A program made the position numbers and the translations under genes. Of a stretch of DNA of 64,000 bases, positions 1 through 9,035 are shown piece after piece. Source of the stretch: Paraglaciecola sp. 20A4. Its GTDB lineage: Bacteria; Pseudomonadota; Gammaproteobacteria; Enterobacterales; Alteromonadaceae. A model generated the notes under the pieces. That model worked only from the letters and a program-made list of their open reading frames with translations, was not told where the DNA came from and searched no databases. Positions within the stretch are counted from its first letter, which is position 1. Each line of letters opens with the position of its first letter. The DNA lies in NCBI RefSeq assembly GCF_011378905.1, contig NZ_WTPY01000012.1, positions 1 through 64,000 on the forward strand, read 5' to 3'.

Positions 1-325
1 GCTGGTGTTGTATCTAAAATTCTATAATCGTTTAGATTAAGAATTCATTAAGGTCACTTCGGTGGCCTTTTTTTATGCCCTCAATAAAATTATTTACCGC
101 TCAATTCCATTAAAGTTTTTACGGCTTTCCAATAGAATAAACGCTCAGCTTGCCCTTTTATCAGTCAAATGTGAGTGTATTTGACTATCGAAGGTCTGGC
201 GGGTTCATTTACCGACAATTAAGCTAATTATTTGGCGATTTACCTCGATTTTAATCATGCTGATAGTATCCTTGCCGATATCATACAGGGTATTAACTAA
301 AATTTTTTCGAGCAAAAGGCCACGC
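1..325. other. Intergenic region before the chemoreceptor gene
   Basis: No complete gene is seen here. The first 27 bases read in frame as eight residues followed by TAA, and an intrinsic terminator follows at 51-74, so the tail of a plus-strand gene lying mostly outside the window is plausible but unproven. The rest is AT-rich and should contain the chemoreceptor promoter. I could not pick out convincing -35 and -10 boxes. The ATG at 257 lies inside an in-frame upstream extension of the chemoreceptor that I consider untranslated. Confidence 0.4.
51..74 (+). terminator. Intrinsic terminator of a gene upstream of the window
   Basis: AGGTCAC and GTGGCCT form a 7-bp stem (one G-T pair) around a TTCG loop, followed directly by a run of T. 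It reads in the plus direction and suggests that a plus-strand gene ends just before or at the window edge. Confidence 0.75.
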
Positions 326-2254
326 ATGAAACAGCCATCTATTAAACGAAAAGTTATTCTGACGTTGACATTATTTGTGTTGTTTACATCGGCGCTTGTT
401 GGCGGTATTAGCATGATGACCGCACGTTCCAGTGTTGAAGACCGTGTATTAAATACTGAGCTACCGAATATTATAAAGCGCATTGGTAATCAGATAGATA
501 GCAAGATAACTATTATGCAAGTCATAGCGACTCAAATTGCTACGGACCCATTTATCTTAGAGTGGAACGCGCAAGGCCATGCTGAAAGTGGTGAAGAAAT
601 GCTGGTTAAATTTTTAAAAAAGACTGCTCAAACGTATGACTTAAGTGCCACTTCATTTGTTGACAAGCAAAGCGCCCGCTATTGGAACCAAGACGGCTTT
701 CTTCGTACCTTGGAAGATGATGCTGCCGATGGTTGGTTTTTTGATTATACCGCTAGCCAGCAGCCCTTTATGGTGAGCATATATAGGGATCCTAATACTG
801 GCGATACCAGTCTTTTTGTTAATTACCAACAACCAAATGGTCGGGGATTATCCGGTACCGCAAAATCTTTTAAAGATGTGGTCGATTTATTAACTAGCTT
901 TACATTAGAGCAGTCAGGGTTAGTTTACTTGGTTGATGCCCAAGGTCAGGTCCAACTCCATACTGACACCGGTCTCATCAATAACGCGGATCTTAATAGT
1001 TTGTACTCTGGTAACTCAGTAGGGACACTACTGAGCAAAAACGAATTCAACCTTGCAATTATTGACGATAATGGTATCGATATGATTGTGGCTTCAAGCT
1101 ATATCCCTAGTATGGATTGGTTTGTTGTAGCTCAAGTTCCCTACCATGAAATGTTTGCTTCTTTGGATAACGCAACGTGGCATATCACCCTTTGGTCGGT
1201 GTTAATTACAGTATTAGCATGTATCGCTGCTTGGTTTGTGGCCAGCAGTATTACCCAACCTATTAGCCAACTCGCCGACGTGTTTACTCAACTTGGCAAA
1301 GGCAATGCAGATCTTGCTTTCCGTCTGCCAGAACGAGGCCAAAAGGAAATTGTCGACGTAGCCAAGGGGTATAATCATTTCGTGGCCCATTTGGATGCGA
1401 CCTTTCTACAGATTACGAATAACAGCAATGCCTTAAAGGATTTTGCACGCTCGCTGCAAGATAAAGCCAATACTACCGTAGAAAGCGTTCGCCAAAGCGA
1501 TCAGTATACCCAAGATATTTCAATGACACTCAGTCAAGTGAGTATTGCCGTAAATGAAGTCGCTAGAAGCGCTGAATCTGCCACCTTGGTGGCAGTACAA
1601 ATCAACGTTGAAGGTGAGAAAATTTCAAATGTAATCACCAAAACACAGCAAGATATAAACAGTTTAGTCAGTAAGATAAATGATGTAGCCGAGGTTATCC
1701 GGTCATTGAGTAGTAATACCGATACCATTGCTAAGGTGCTGGAAAATATACAGGCGATTTCTGATCAAACGAATTTGTTAGCGCTAAATGCAGCCATTGA
1801 AGCAGCTCGGGCGGGGGAGCAAGGACGCGGCTTTGCTGTAGTCGCAGACGAAGTGCGCACTCTGGCTAAGCGTACAGCGGACTCGACCCATGAAGTTCAG
1901 GCTATCATGCAAGAATTGAAACTTACGTCATCGTCAGCGACAAAAGAAATTACCTCGATTACCGAGCAGTCTAAAATTACCGCTGATTCGATTGGTACAG
2001 CGCATCATGTATTGGATGCCAACAGCACTCATTTTAATGAAATTACTCAAGCTAACCGCTCGGTGGCAGCGGCAACTGAAGAGCAGTCTGTGAGTATAGA
2101 ACTGATAAATCGAAACATGCAGGATATTAGACAACGTTCCGAACAAAATATGCTGAAAATAGCACAAATGGCTGATGAGTCAGGTGAGGTAAATGCACTT
2201 GCGATTAAGCTTGATAAGCTAATGCATGAGTTCCAAAAAGGCAGGGGTAAATAG
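326..2254 (+). CDS. Methyl-accepting chemotaxis protein
   Basis: Membrane chemoreceptor that would sense a ligand in the periplasm and signal to the CheA/CheW complex. Residues ~8-30 form the first membrane helix. A periplasmic sensor region of about 255 residues (Cache-like) follows, then a second helix near 285-307, a HAMP domain, and a long helical signalling domain whose conserved hairpin tip ([17 protein letters not shown]) lies near residue 485. The C terminus lacks the NWETF-type CheR-docking pentapeptide. The frame is open back to an ATG at 257, but 326 has AAAGG just upstream and begins with a short basic stretch before the helix, so I chose it (642 residues). No other che gene is in the window and the ligand is unknown. 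Confidence 0.93.
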   Translation: MKQPSIKRKVILTLTLFVLFTSALVGGISMMTARSSVEDRVLNTELPNIIKRIGNQIDSKITIMQVIATQIATDPFILEWNAQGHAESGEEMLVKFLKKTAQTYDLSATSFVDKQSARYWNQDGFLRTLEDDAADGWFFDYTASQQPFMVSIYRDPNTGDTSLFVNYQQPNGRGLSGTAKSFKDVVDLLTSFTLEQSGLVYLVDAQGQVQLHTDTGLINNADLNSLYSGNSVGTLLSKNEFNLAIIDDNGIDMIVASSYIPSMDWFVVAQVPYHEMFASLDNATWHITLWSVLITVLACIAAWFVASSITQPISQLADVFTQLGKGNADLAFRLPERGQKEIVDVAKGYNHFVAHLDATFLQITNNSNALKDFARSLQDKANTTVESVRQSDQYTQDISMTLSQVSIAVNEVARSAESATLVAVQINVEGEKISNVITKTQQDINSLVSKINDVAEVIRSLSSNTDTIAKVLENIQAISDQTNLLALNAAIEAARAGEQGRGFAVVADEVRTLAKRTADSTHEVQAIMQELKLTSSSATKEITSITEQSKITADSIGTAHHVLDANSTHFNEITQANRSVAAATEEQSVSIELINRNMQDIRQRSEQNMLKIAQMADESGEVNALAIKLDKLMHEFQKGRGK

Positions 2255-2291
2255 ATTAGTGACGATTAACATTAAAGGGTAATCCAGATGT

Positions 2292-2921
2292 TTAATTATT
2301 TGCTGATAAGCGGCTAATTGATAATAGTTTATTATCAATTAGCGCTGCTTTATTCATCAGGTTCGCGGCGTGTTTCGCTTCTATCGTGACAGTCACTGCT
2401 GCCTTGTGTCCAAACTCTGATGATTCAATGGTTAGTGAGAATTCCCGTTTAAAGTCGTCTACAACGCCCTGTAGGGCATATTCATAGTTAATTACCAATA
2501 ACTGCATGGCTACTCGTTTTTTAGTCGTGAGTCGCGTTAAGGCCTGTTTGACGCCGCCACCGTAAGCTCTGACTAATCCACCTGTACCTAACTTAATACC
2601 GCCAGAGTAACGCACAACGACGGCAGTAACTTCGCCAATTTTGCTTCCTTGTAACTGAGCGAGTATTGGCTTACCTGCTGTTCCACTGGGCTCGCCATCG
2701 TCACTAAACCCTAATTGCATAGAATCTGTCGGTGCTCCAGCGACGAATCCCCAGCAATGGTGACGCGCAGCACCGTGCTGTTCTTTGACTTGCCGAATAA
2801 ACGCTTTAGCTATTTGAGTACCGGGGGTATGCGCCAGTTGAGTAATAAAACGGCTACGCTTTATTTCTTCCTCAAATGTAATTGTTGCAACAGGAATGAG
2901 ATAGGGGGAGGGGATAGCCAT
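2292..2921 (-). CDS. yigZ: YigZ/IMPACT family protein
   Basis: Member of the conserved YigZ/IMPACT family (E. coli YigZ is close to the same length; this protein is 209 residues). The N-terminal UPF0029 fold carries the hallmark segment GFSDDGEPSGTAGKP at residues 71-85 and the glycine-rich segment LGTGGLVRAYGGG at 111-123. A smaller C-terminal domain follows. Eukaryotic IMPACT acts on translation control, but the bacterial role is not settled, so I assign no reaction. It is convergent with the chemoreceptor, and a 14-bp perfect hairpin overlaps the last codons (see findings). The start at 2921 gives MAIPSPYLIPV, which aligns with the usual N terminus. Confidence 0.9.
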   Translation of the reverse strand: MAIPSPYLIPVATITFEEEIKRSRFITQLAHTPGTQIAKAFIRQVKEQHGAARHHCWGFVAGAPTDSMQLGFSDDGEPSGTAGKPILAQLQGSKIGEVTAVVVRYSGGIKLGTGGLVRAYGGGVKQALTRLTTKKRVAMQLLVINYEYALQGVVDDFKREFSLTIESSEFGHKAAVTVTIEAKHAANLMNKAALIDNKLLSISRLSANN

Positions 2922-2980
2922 AAATTGGGTACGATAAAAATGTGATGTCTAATTTAATACACAAGAGTATACCAATTATA

Positions 2981-3013
2981 AAAAAACTGTCTCAAGTGAA
3001 TACCAGAGACAGT
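2981..3013 (-). terminator. Intrinsic terminator downstream of ppc
   Basis: On the minus strand ACTGTCTC and GAGACAGT form an 8-bp perfect stem with a 12-nt loop, followed by six T. It lies about 110 bp beyond the ppc stop codon. A second, longer hairpin lies between it and the gene. Confidence 0.8.
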
Positions 3014-3033
3014 TTATCGACAAGGATGTTTAT

Positions 3034-3081
3034 AGTGTCTAATTAGTCGCGTTTGACTGTAAATGCGACTAATTAGAGTCT
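3034..3081. repeat. Long inverted repeat 3' of ppc
   Basis: CTAATTAGTCGC (3039-3050) and GCGACTAATTAG (3065-3076) are perfect 12-bp arms around a 14-nt loop. With two mismatches the pairing extends to 3034-3050 against 3065-3081. No T-run follows on either strand, so this is not a simple terminator. It may protect the 3' end of the ppc transcript or be a protein-binding dyad. Confidence 0.7.
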
Positions 3082-3122
3082 AGCTTGAAGAGTATTACCC
3101 CGTAGACGCTGCCCGGTAAGTA

Positions 3123-5741
3123 TTACCCTGTATTCCTCATACCCACTGCTATACCGGCGATGGTAACCATCATGGCTCGCTCTAAGGTTGGGTCGGCTTC
3201 ATCTTCTTTCGCTCGAATACGCTCTAACAACTCGATTTGTAAGAAGTGCAACGGTTGCAGATATCCATCGCGTATATTCATTGACTCTTTGCCTTTAGGA
3301 TCCGACTCCATGACTTCTTTTTGATGAAGCAAATCAAGTAACAACGCCATGCTCATATTGAGTTCATCACGTAATGCGTCACCCAAATGACGTAACTCTT
3401 CTGGTACCAAACGTTTATCATATTCAGCACTAATTCGAGGGTCCGCTTTACCGAATACCATGTCGAGCATAGAAAAACGTGAATGAAAGAACGGCCAGTT
3501 CTGCAACATATCATCAATTAATGGACGTTTTCCTGCATCAATTGCCGTTTGTACCGCTTTCATTGCACCTAACCAAGACGGCAATACCAAGCGTGTTTGT
3601 GCCCATGCAAAAATCCATGGGATCGCGCGTAAGCTTTCAATACCACCACTTGGCTTGCGTTTGGCTGGGCGACTACCTAACGGCAGCTTACCGAGTTCTT
3701 GTTCTGGTGTCGCCACTCTAAAATACGGTACAAAAGTGGGATCGTGACGCACTGTATTACGATAGTTATCACGGGCTGTAGCAGAAACTTCCTTGATCAG
3801 GTCTCGCCATTCTTGCTTCGGTGCAGGTGGCGGCGAAATCAATGCCTCAAGTATGGCACTGGCATAAAGCGCTAAGCTTCGCTGGGCTAATTGTGGCATG
3901 CCAAATTTGTAGCGGATTGTTTCGCCTTGCTCAGTAACACGAAAGCCACCTTTTAATGAACCTGGAGGCTGCGATAAAATAGCTTCGTGCGCAGGTAATC
4001 CACCACGACCAATTGTGCCGCCGCGTCCGTGAAATAAAGTTAAGTTGATATCGTACTTGTCGGCGATACCGACAAGCGCTTCTTGAGACTCATACTGTGC
4101 CCAACCTGCGGCCATCGCGCCTGCGTCTTTAGCTGAATCAGAGTAACCGATCATGACGTACTGATGACCCTGAATATATCCACGATACCAATCAATGTTC
4201 ATGAGTGCGTCAATCACACTAGATGCAGCATTTAAATCGTCCAAAGTTTCAAACAATGGTGCAACAGGCATTGCCCATGACACACCAAACTCTCTCAATA
4301 ATAAATGCACACAAAGCACATCAGATGGCAAGCTCGCCATTGAGATAATGTAAATACCAAAGCCTTCTTCACTATGCTGTGCAACGATTTTGCACGTATC
4401 TATGACTTCTTGCACGTCTGCAGATGGTTGCCATTTTGAAGGGAACAACGGACGTTTAGAGCTTAGTTCTTTTAGTAAGAAGGCTTGTTTATCTTCTTCG
4501 CTCCAGTTTGCGTAATCACCCATACCTAGGTAGCGAGTCAGTTCGCTAAATACATCAGCATGACGCTCAGCATCTTGGCGAATATCTAGTTTCAGTAAAT
4601 GTACGCCAAAACAATGAACGCGACGGATGGTATCTAGCAGACGACCATTAGCAATAATGCTCATTCCACAGGCTTGCAGAGAGTTGTAACACAACATCAA
4701 AGGATCGAGTAGTTCATTTTTGCTGGAAATCCACTGGCTATCATCAACCGAATCGTCGGTCAAAAAGTCAGCGATGCCATTTTTCGTTGCAGTAAGCTTA
4801 TTCAAAAGCGGACGTAATAATGCGCGATAGGGCTCAAGTTCATCGCCGACCTGTGCGCGGATTGTTTCATCACAATCGCTCATTGATAGCTCAACTTGCA
4901 GCATGTCTACGTCTTGCGCAAACAACTTAGCAGCTCGCTTACGCGCTAGTAGCAATACTTGCTGAGTAACCTTTGAGGTAACAAATGGGTTACCGTCACG
5001 GTCGCCGCCCATCCAGGAGCTTAATTTCACTGGTGCTGCGTCAAGTGGCAGTGCCAAATTGTATTTGTCTTCAAATTTAGTGCTTAGTTCACGGACAAAA
5101 TCAGGTACCGCTTCCCACAACGAATTTTCGATAACCGAAAAGCCCCAACGCGCTTCGTCTACTGGAGTAGGGCGTACTGTGCGAATTTCTTCGGTATGCC
5201 ATGCTTGGGCGACTAAGTCGGCGATACGCGTACGTATTTTATCACGCTCGATATCTGATAAGCCCGTTTGGTGCTCGATCCGTAAACACTGCGCAAGCTC
5301 ACTGTGTTTGTGTATCAAAGTACGACGCGTGACCTCTGTTGGGTGCGCCGTTAGCACCAATTCAATGCTAAGCTGGTCGACTGCTTTTTCAAATGTATCA
5401 GCTGACACATTCGCTTTATCCAGATGACTAAATAGTTCCTGCATAGGATCTTGGTCATGAGTGGCACTGTTAAACTCTTGCTCAGCGATGTTGGCCAAAT
5501 TTAAAAACTGTGAAAAAGCACGGCCTACGATCAATAACTGTTCATCTTCGAGCTCGCTAAAGAGCGCTTTAAGTTTGTCAGTGCATTCACTTTCGCCTTT
5601 AAACGACTGGCGTCCGTCTAACCTGATGGTTTCTATTCGTTGCAGCCATTCATCCCCTAATTGGGCTCTGATCGTGTCACCTAACGTTGAACCGAGTGTA
5701 CGTACGGTATCTTTAAGTTGTGAGTCTAGAATTTTTGGCAC
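3123..5741 (-). CDS. ppc: Phosphoenolpyruvate carboxylase
   Basis: Carboxylates phosphoenolpyruvate with bicarbonate to give oxaloacetate, refilling the TCA cycle; cytosolic. At 872 residues it has the usual bacterial length. The catalytic His lies in VLTAHPTEVTRR (His133). GYSDSAKDAG near residue 535 and FHGRGGTIGRGG near 570-580 carry the catalytic lysine and glycine/arginine loop. The protein ends in the conserved MRNTG. It is a single-gene unit with its own terminator. An 18-bp dyad lies 58 bp upstream of the start codon and could be a regulatory site. Confidence 0.98.
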   Translation of the reverse strand: MPKILDSQLKDTVRTLGSTLGDTIRAQLGDEWLQRIETIRLDGRQSFKGESECTDKLKALFSELEDEQLLIVGRAFSQFLNLANIAEQEFNSATHDQDPMQELFSHLDKANVSADTFEKAVDQLSIELVLTAHPTEVTRRTLIHKHSELAQCLRIEHQTGLSDIERDKIRTRIADLVAQAWHTEEIRTVRPTPVDEARWGFSVIENSLWEAVPDFVRELSTKFEDKYNLALPLDAAPVKLSSWMGGDRDGNPFVTSKVTQQVLLLARKRAAKLFAQDVDMLQVELSMSDCDETIRAQVGDELEPYRALLRPLLNKLTATKNGIADFLTDDSVDDSQWISSKNELLDPLMLCYNSLQACGMSIIANGRLLDTIRRVHCFGVHLLKLDIRQDAERHADVFSELTRYLGMGDYANWSEEDKQAFLLKELSSKRPLFPSKWQPSADVQEVIDTCKIVAQHSEEGFGIYIISMASLPSDVLCVHLLLREFGVSWAMPVAPLFETLDDLNAASSVIDALMNIDWYRGYIQGHQYVMIGYSDSAKDAGAMAAGWAQYESQEALVGIADKYDINLTLFHGRGGTIGRGGLPAHEAILSQPPGSLKGGFRVTEQGETIRYKFGMPQLAQRSLALYASAILEALISPPPAPKQEWRDLIKEVSATARDNYRNTVRHDPTFVPYFRVATPEQELGKLPLGSRPAKRKPSGGIESLRAIPWIFAWAQTRLVLPSWLGAMKAVQTAIDAGKRPLIDDMLQNWPFFHSRFSMLDMVFGKADPRISAEYDKRLVPEELRHLGDALRDELNMSMALLLDLLHQKEVMESDPKGKESMNIRDGYLQPLHFLQIELLERIRAKEDEADPTLERAMMVTIAGIAVGMRNTG

Positions 5742-6042
5742 TGGTGCCTCCGCTGGAATAATAGAAGATTAAGAAATTGTGCTAAAAACAGCCGTTACCA
5801 TACTGTGAACAGTATGAATTGTCTAAAACGTGATGTAGGCACTTGGCAAATAGATGCATACTTTTACCTTAAACTTAGCAGCAGGGATAGGTGTATTTAA
5901 ATCTGAAAGCTTTCAATGCTGGTTACCAATCCAACAAGTACAGATGCTTTTTTAAAACACCAGACGCTTTGTGATACCATATCGGCCATTTTTCTGCGAA
6001 GCGGTGTGATTTTACGCCCTTTTTCAAATTTTAGGAGTCATT
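5742..6042. other. Divergent promoter region between ppc and fklB
   Basis: About 300 bp between two divergently transcribed genes. It contains the dyad CATACTGT-GA-ACAGTATG at 5799-5816. No coding sequence was seen. Promoters for both genes must lie here, but I could not assign -35/-10 pairs with confidence. Confidence 0.5.
5799..5816. promoter_or_regulatory. 18-bp dyad upstream of ppc
   Basis: CATACTGT and ACAGTATG are perfect 8-bp arms separated by GA, a geometry typical of a dimeric repressor or activator site. It is not a LexA box, because the CTGT/ACAG spacing is 2 rather than 8. The binding protein is unknown. Confidence 0.4.
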
Positions 6043-6663
6043 GTGACAGATAAATTTACAAGTGTTGAGCTGCAAGCGAGTTACGGTATTGGTCTTCAAA
6101 TGGGCGAGCAATTGCGTGCCAATCCTTTCGACGGCTTGGATATCTCAGCCGTGCAAGAAGGCCTAGCGGATGCATTCAATTTGCAACCCGCTCAAGTAAC
6201 TAACGATGTACTTCGTGAAGCATTCAACGAAATTCACCAGCGTATGCAAGCTGCTAAAAATGAGCAATTTGCAGAAGCTCAAGAAGAAGGCGTTGCTTTC
6301 TTGGCTGAGAACGCAAAGCGTGATGACGTCACGGTAACTGAGAGTGGTTTACAGTACGAAACGGTTAATACCGGTACTGGTGAAATTCCTACAGCTGCTT
6401 CTACTGTACGTGTTCATTATCATGGGACCTTATTAGACGGCTCTGTATTTGACAGTTCTTATGATCGTGGTGAGCCCGCCGAATTCCCAGTAGCCGGCGT
6501 TATAAAAGGTTGGACTGAAGCGCTTCAGCTGATGCCTGTAGGCACTAAGTTGCGTTTATTCGTTCCACATGACCTAGCATACGGCGAACAAGGTGCAGGC
6601 GGTGCAATTGCTCCTTTTAGCACATTGGTATTTGATGTTGAGTTGCTCGATATCATCGCGTAA
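6043..6663 (+). CDS. fklB: FKBP-type peptidyl-prolyl cis-trans isomerase (FklB/FKBP22-like)
   Basis: Catalyses cis-trans isomerisation of X-Pro bonds during protein folding. The N-terminal ~90 residues are a helical dimerisation region of the FKBP22/Mip type. The FKBP domain covers ~115-206, with VRVHYHGTLLDGSVFDSSYD, the GWTEALQLMPVG segment and LAYGEQGAGGAIAPFSTLVF as the active-site strands and flap. There is no obvious signal peptide, so it is cytoplasmic as for E. coli FklB. It starts with GTG, with TAGGAG seven bases upstream fixing the choice. A terminator follows directly. Confidence 0.93.
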   Translation: MTDKFTSVELQASYGIGLQMGEQLRANPFDGLDISAVQEGLADAFNLQPAQVTNDVLREAFNEIHQRMQAAKNEQFAEAQEEGVAFLAENAKRDDVTVTESGLQYETVNTGTGEIPTAASTVRVHYHGTLLDGSVFDSSYDRGEPAEFPVAGVIKGWTEALQLMPVGTKLRLFVPHDLAYGEQGAGGAIAPFSTLVFDVELLDIIA

Positions 6664-6680
6664 TCAGTTTTACGTATTTG

Positions 6681-6705
6681 AAAAGCCGGTTCGCCGGTTT
6701 TTTTT
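6681..6705 (+). terminator. Intrinsic terminator of fklB
   Basis: AAAAGCCGG and CCGGTTTTT pair around a TTCG loop, with the T-run continuing. It lies 18 bp after the fklB stop codon. Confidence 0.85.
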
Positions 6706-6840
6706 GTGCCTAATTATCGCTAAGCCGTCACAAAGCGCATAAAAAGTTCTGGGTTTAACAAACTGTTAAAACACCTTGTTGCATTTTGCTGGTAAAATAA
6801 CCGGATATTAATGCTGTTGTGTAAAAATTGAGGAAATTGA

Positions 6841-8406
6841 ATGATTGATCTAACAGGCAATCGTGACAGTAATGTCAAAAACGATGTGCTATCTGGTATC
6901 ACGGTTGCGTTGGCTTTGGTACCTGAAGCGGTTGCGTTTGCTTTTGTCGCAGGTGTCGAACCTATGGTAGGGCTTTATGCTGCCTTTATGATGGGTTTGA
7001 TTACGTCCGCCATTGGTGGTCGCCCTGGTATGATATCTGGCGCGACAGGGGCAATGGCCGTCGTTATGGTGGCACTCGTAGCACAGCACGGCGTGCAATA
7101 TTTGTTCGCTGCGGTATTACTGGCGGGATTACTGCAGGTCTTAGCCGGAGTATTTAAGCTCGGCAAGTTCATTCGTTTAGTTCCGTATCCAGTGATGCTG
7201 GGGTTTGTAAATGGCTTAGCTATCGTGATTTTCTTGGCTCAATTGGGTCAATTCAAAGTGATTAATCCACTGGGCGAACACGTTTGGATGCAAGGTAGTG
7301 CCATGTACTACATGGTTGGTCTTGTTGCTTTGACGATGGCAATTATTTTCTTATTGCCTAAATTAACCAAAGCAGTACCTGCTTCGTTAGTCGCGATTGT
7401 TACTGTCACATTATTGGTGCATGGCTTAGATTTAGAAGCCCGTACGGTTATCGATTTTGTTAGAGATATGCTTCCCGCGGATCAAAAAGCCGGGGCAACC
7501 TTAGCAGGTGAGTTACCTACGTTTGCTTTTCCTGTTGTGCCCTTTAACCTAGAAACGTTATATATAATTTTACCTACCTCGGTGATTTTAGCCTTGGTTG
7601 GCTTGATTGAGTCACTACTAACCTTGTCATTGATCGATGAAATGACCGATACCCGAGGCAGCGGCAACCGTGAATGTGTTGGCCAAGGTGTCGCAAATAC
7701 AGTTAATGGTGTCTTCGGTGGAATGGGCGGTTGTGCCATGATCGGACAAAGTATGATTAATATTAATTCTGGTGGCCGGGGTCGCTTGTCAGGTATTACC
7801 GCGGCATTGGTGTTACTTGGTTTTATCTTATTTGCCGCGCCTTTGATTGAAATGGTTCCGTTGGCAGCGTTAGTTGGCGTGATGTTTATTGTGGTGATAG
7901 GTACGTTTGAATGGGCGTCGTTCCGAATTATTCGCGGTGTAAACAAAGAAGATGCTTTTGTGTTATTCCTTGTGACAGCGGTGACGGTTATTGCTGATTT
8001 AGCCATAGCCGTTATTGTTGGTGTTATCGTTTCGGCATTGGTATTTGCTTGGAAACACGCCAAACATATCTCAGCAAAAACTCATACTGACGACGATGGC
8101 TGGAAGGTATACGAGCTACAAGGTCCGTTATTTTTTGGTTCAGTCTCTTATTTTAAAGACTTATTTGATCCGCAAAATGATCCGCAAGATGTCGTCATTG
8201 ATTTTAATGACTCGCGGGTCTGGGATTCGTCAGGTATCGATGCTATTGATTCTCTTGCTGATAAATACCAAGAACAAGGTAAAAAGCTACATATTAGGCA
8301 TATTTCAGCTGAGTGTCGGGCGCTTATGACAAAAGCCCAAGGTTACGTGGAAATGAATTTGAATGAAGATCCGCGCTATAAGATTGCGACTGACAAATTA
8401 GGTTAA
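6841..8406 (+). CDS. SulP-family inorganic anion transporter with STAS domain
   Basis: Secondary transporter for sulfate, bicarbonate or a related anion; the substrate cannot be read from sequence. The 521 residues give a polytopic membrane domain of roughly 10-14 helices (residues ~15-410), with the family signature near [20 protein letters not shown] and a [17 protein letters not shown] segment. A cytoplasmic STAS domain (~425-515) carries [31 protein letters not shown] precedes the ATG. No sulfate-assimilation or carbonic-anhydrase gene is adjacent. It forms a single-gene unit between two terminators. Confidence 0.92.
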   Translation: MIDLTGNRDSNVKNDVLSGITVALALVPEAVAFAFVAGVEPMVGLYAAFMMGLITSAIGGRPGMISGATGAMAVVMVALVAQHGVQYLFAAVLLAGLLQVLAGVFKLGKFIRLVPYPVMLGFVNGLAIVIFLAQLGQFKVINPLGEHVWMQGSAMYYMVGLVALTMAIIFLLPKLTKAVPASLVAIVTVTLLVHGLDLEARTVIDFVRDMLPADQKAGATLAGELPTFAFPVVPFNLETLYIILPTSVILALVGLIESLLTLSLIDEMTDTRGSGNRECVGQGVANTVNGVFGGMGGCAMIGQSMININSGGRGRLSGITAALVLLGFILFAAPLIEMVPLAALVGVMFIVVIGTFEWASFRIIRGVNKEDAFVLFLVTAVTVIADLAIAVIVGVIVSALVFAWKHAKHISAKTHTDDDGWKVYELQGPLFFGSVSYFKDLFDPQNDPQDVVIDFNDSRVWDSSGIDAIDSLADKYQEQGKKLHIRHISAECRALMTKAQGYVEMNLNEDPRYKIATDKLG

Positions 8407-8440
8407 TTACCTAAGGTAGTTCTAGCCATGCGCAAAACTA

Positions 8441-8475
8441 AAAAAACCGCTGAGGTCTTCCTTAGCGGTTTTTTT
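8441..8475. terminator. Bidirectional intrinsic terminator (SulP gene / DUF3545 gene)
   Basis: AAAAAACCGCTGAGG pairs with CCTTAGCGGTTTTTTT around a short TCTT loop. Poly-A on the left and poly-T on the right let it serve both converging genes. Confidence 0.9.
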
Positions 8476-8483
8476 ATATGAGA

Positions 8484-8654
8484 TTAGAACATCTCTAGTT
8501 CGTCAGTTTGGGACATGCCGAGCTCGCGCAATTCTTGCCGCAGCTTATATTGGTCATGAATAGTTTCTATCTCTCTCCACTTCCTTTTTGTTGTTTTTGT
8601 TTTACTTGGGCGGGATTCGTTATCAATTACAGTTAATAATTCTGATGTATCCAT
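8484..8654 (-). CDS. DUF3545 family small protein
   Basis: Small basic protein of 56 residues recognised by the lysine/arginine-rich core TKRKWREIETIHDQYKLRQE, as in the DUF3545 family of Vibrio, Shewanella and Alteromonas relatives. The function is unknown. The frame is open to an ATG at 8666, but the second ATG at 8654 has GGAG six bases upstream and is preferred. The C-terminal part is acidic (TDELEMF). It is convergent with the SulP transporter and shares the terminator at 8441-8475. Confidence 0.8.
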   Translation of the reverse strand: MDTSELLTVIDNESRPSKTKTTKRKWREIETIHDQYKLRQELRELGMSQTDELEMF

Positions 8655-9035
8655 TGAGATCTCCATTATTATATAATGTATAGCATTGAAATCTTTGAAC
8701 TTTCCATTTGCTATTAGTACGCAAAGTTCAAATAATATTTACCATAGGCAGGACTAAAATAGAATGTTTTTCTTAACTTTTTATTAACGTTTGGTGAAGT
8801 TTTTTTGACAATGAAGATCAAAATGTGAGCAACTGCGCGGGTTCCAGACACTTTTAGTCATAATTTTGTTAAATTAGGCCGATGCCAATTATTTCCTGGC
8901 CACGCCTATTTTTAGCTGTTTATAAAATTAATTAGCTGTCATGGCACAATAATCTTGAGTAGAAGCATCTTGCCTCTTGATTAATAACTTAATGTTGCCA
9001 TGCTACGAACAAAATAAACTGAAGTAGTAATGTAA
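8655..9035. other. Intergenic region between the DUF3545 and Kef-type antiporter genes
   Basis: About 380 bp of AT-rich, divergent promoter DNA. A TTGACA at 8815-8820 has no matching -10 box at proper spacing. A weak TAGGC/GCCTA pairing followed by TTTTT lies near 8875-8912. No open reading frame here looks coding. A small RNA cannot be excluded. Confidence 0.4.

Noticed and set aside
257-325. N-terminal extension of the chemoreceptor from ATG 257
   Set aside because: The downstream ATG at 326 has AAAGG at proper spacing and gives the usual short cytoplasmic stub before the first membrane helix.
205-483. Minus-strand ORF of 92 residues at the left edge
   Set aside because: Antisense to the chemoreceptor start, with no ribosome-binding site or family features.
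5799-5816. LexA box upstream of ppc
   Set aside because: CTGT and ACAG are separated by 2 bases, not the 8 needed.
7482-8063. Long minus-strand ORF inside the SulP gene
   Set aside because: Antisense shadow of a conserved transporter; the translation is Ile/Thr/Pro-rich without family signatures.
8815-8912. Small RNA gene before the Kef-type antiporter (TTGACA at 8815 and a T-run near 8908)
   Set aside because: No -10 box at proper spacing and only a weak stem before the T-run.
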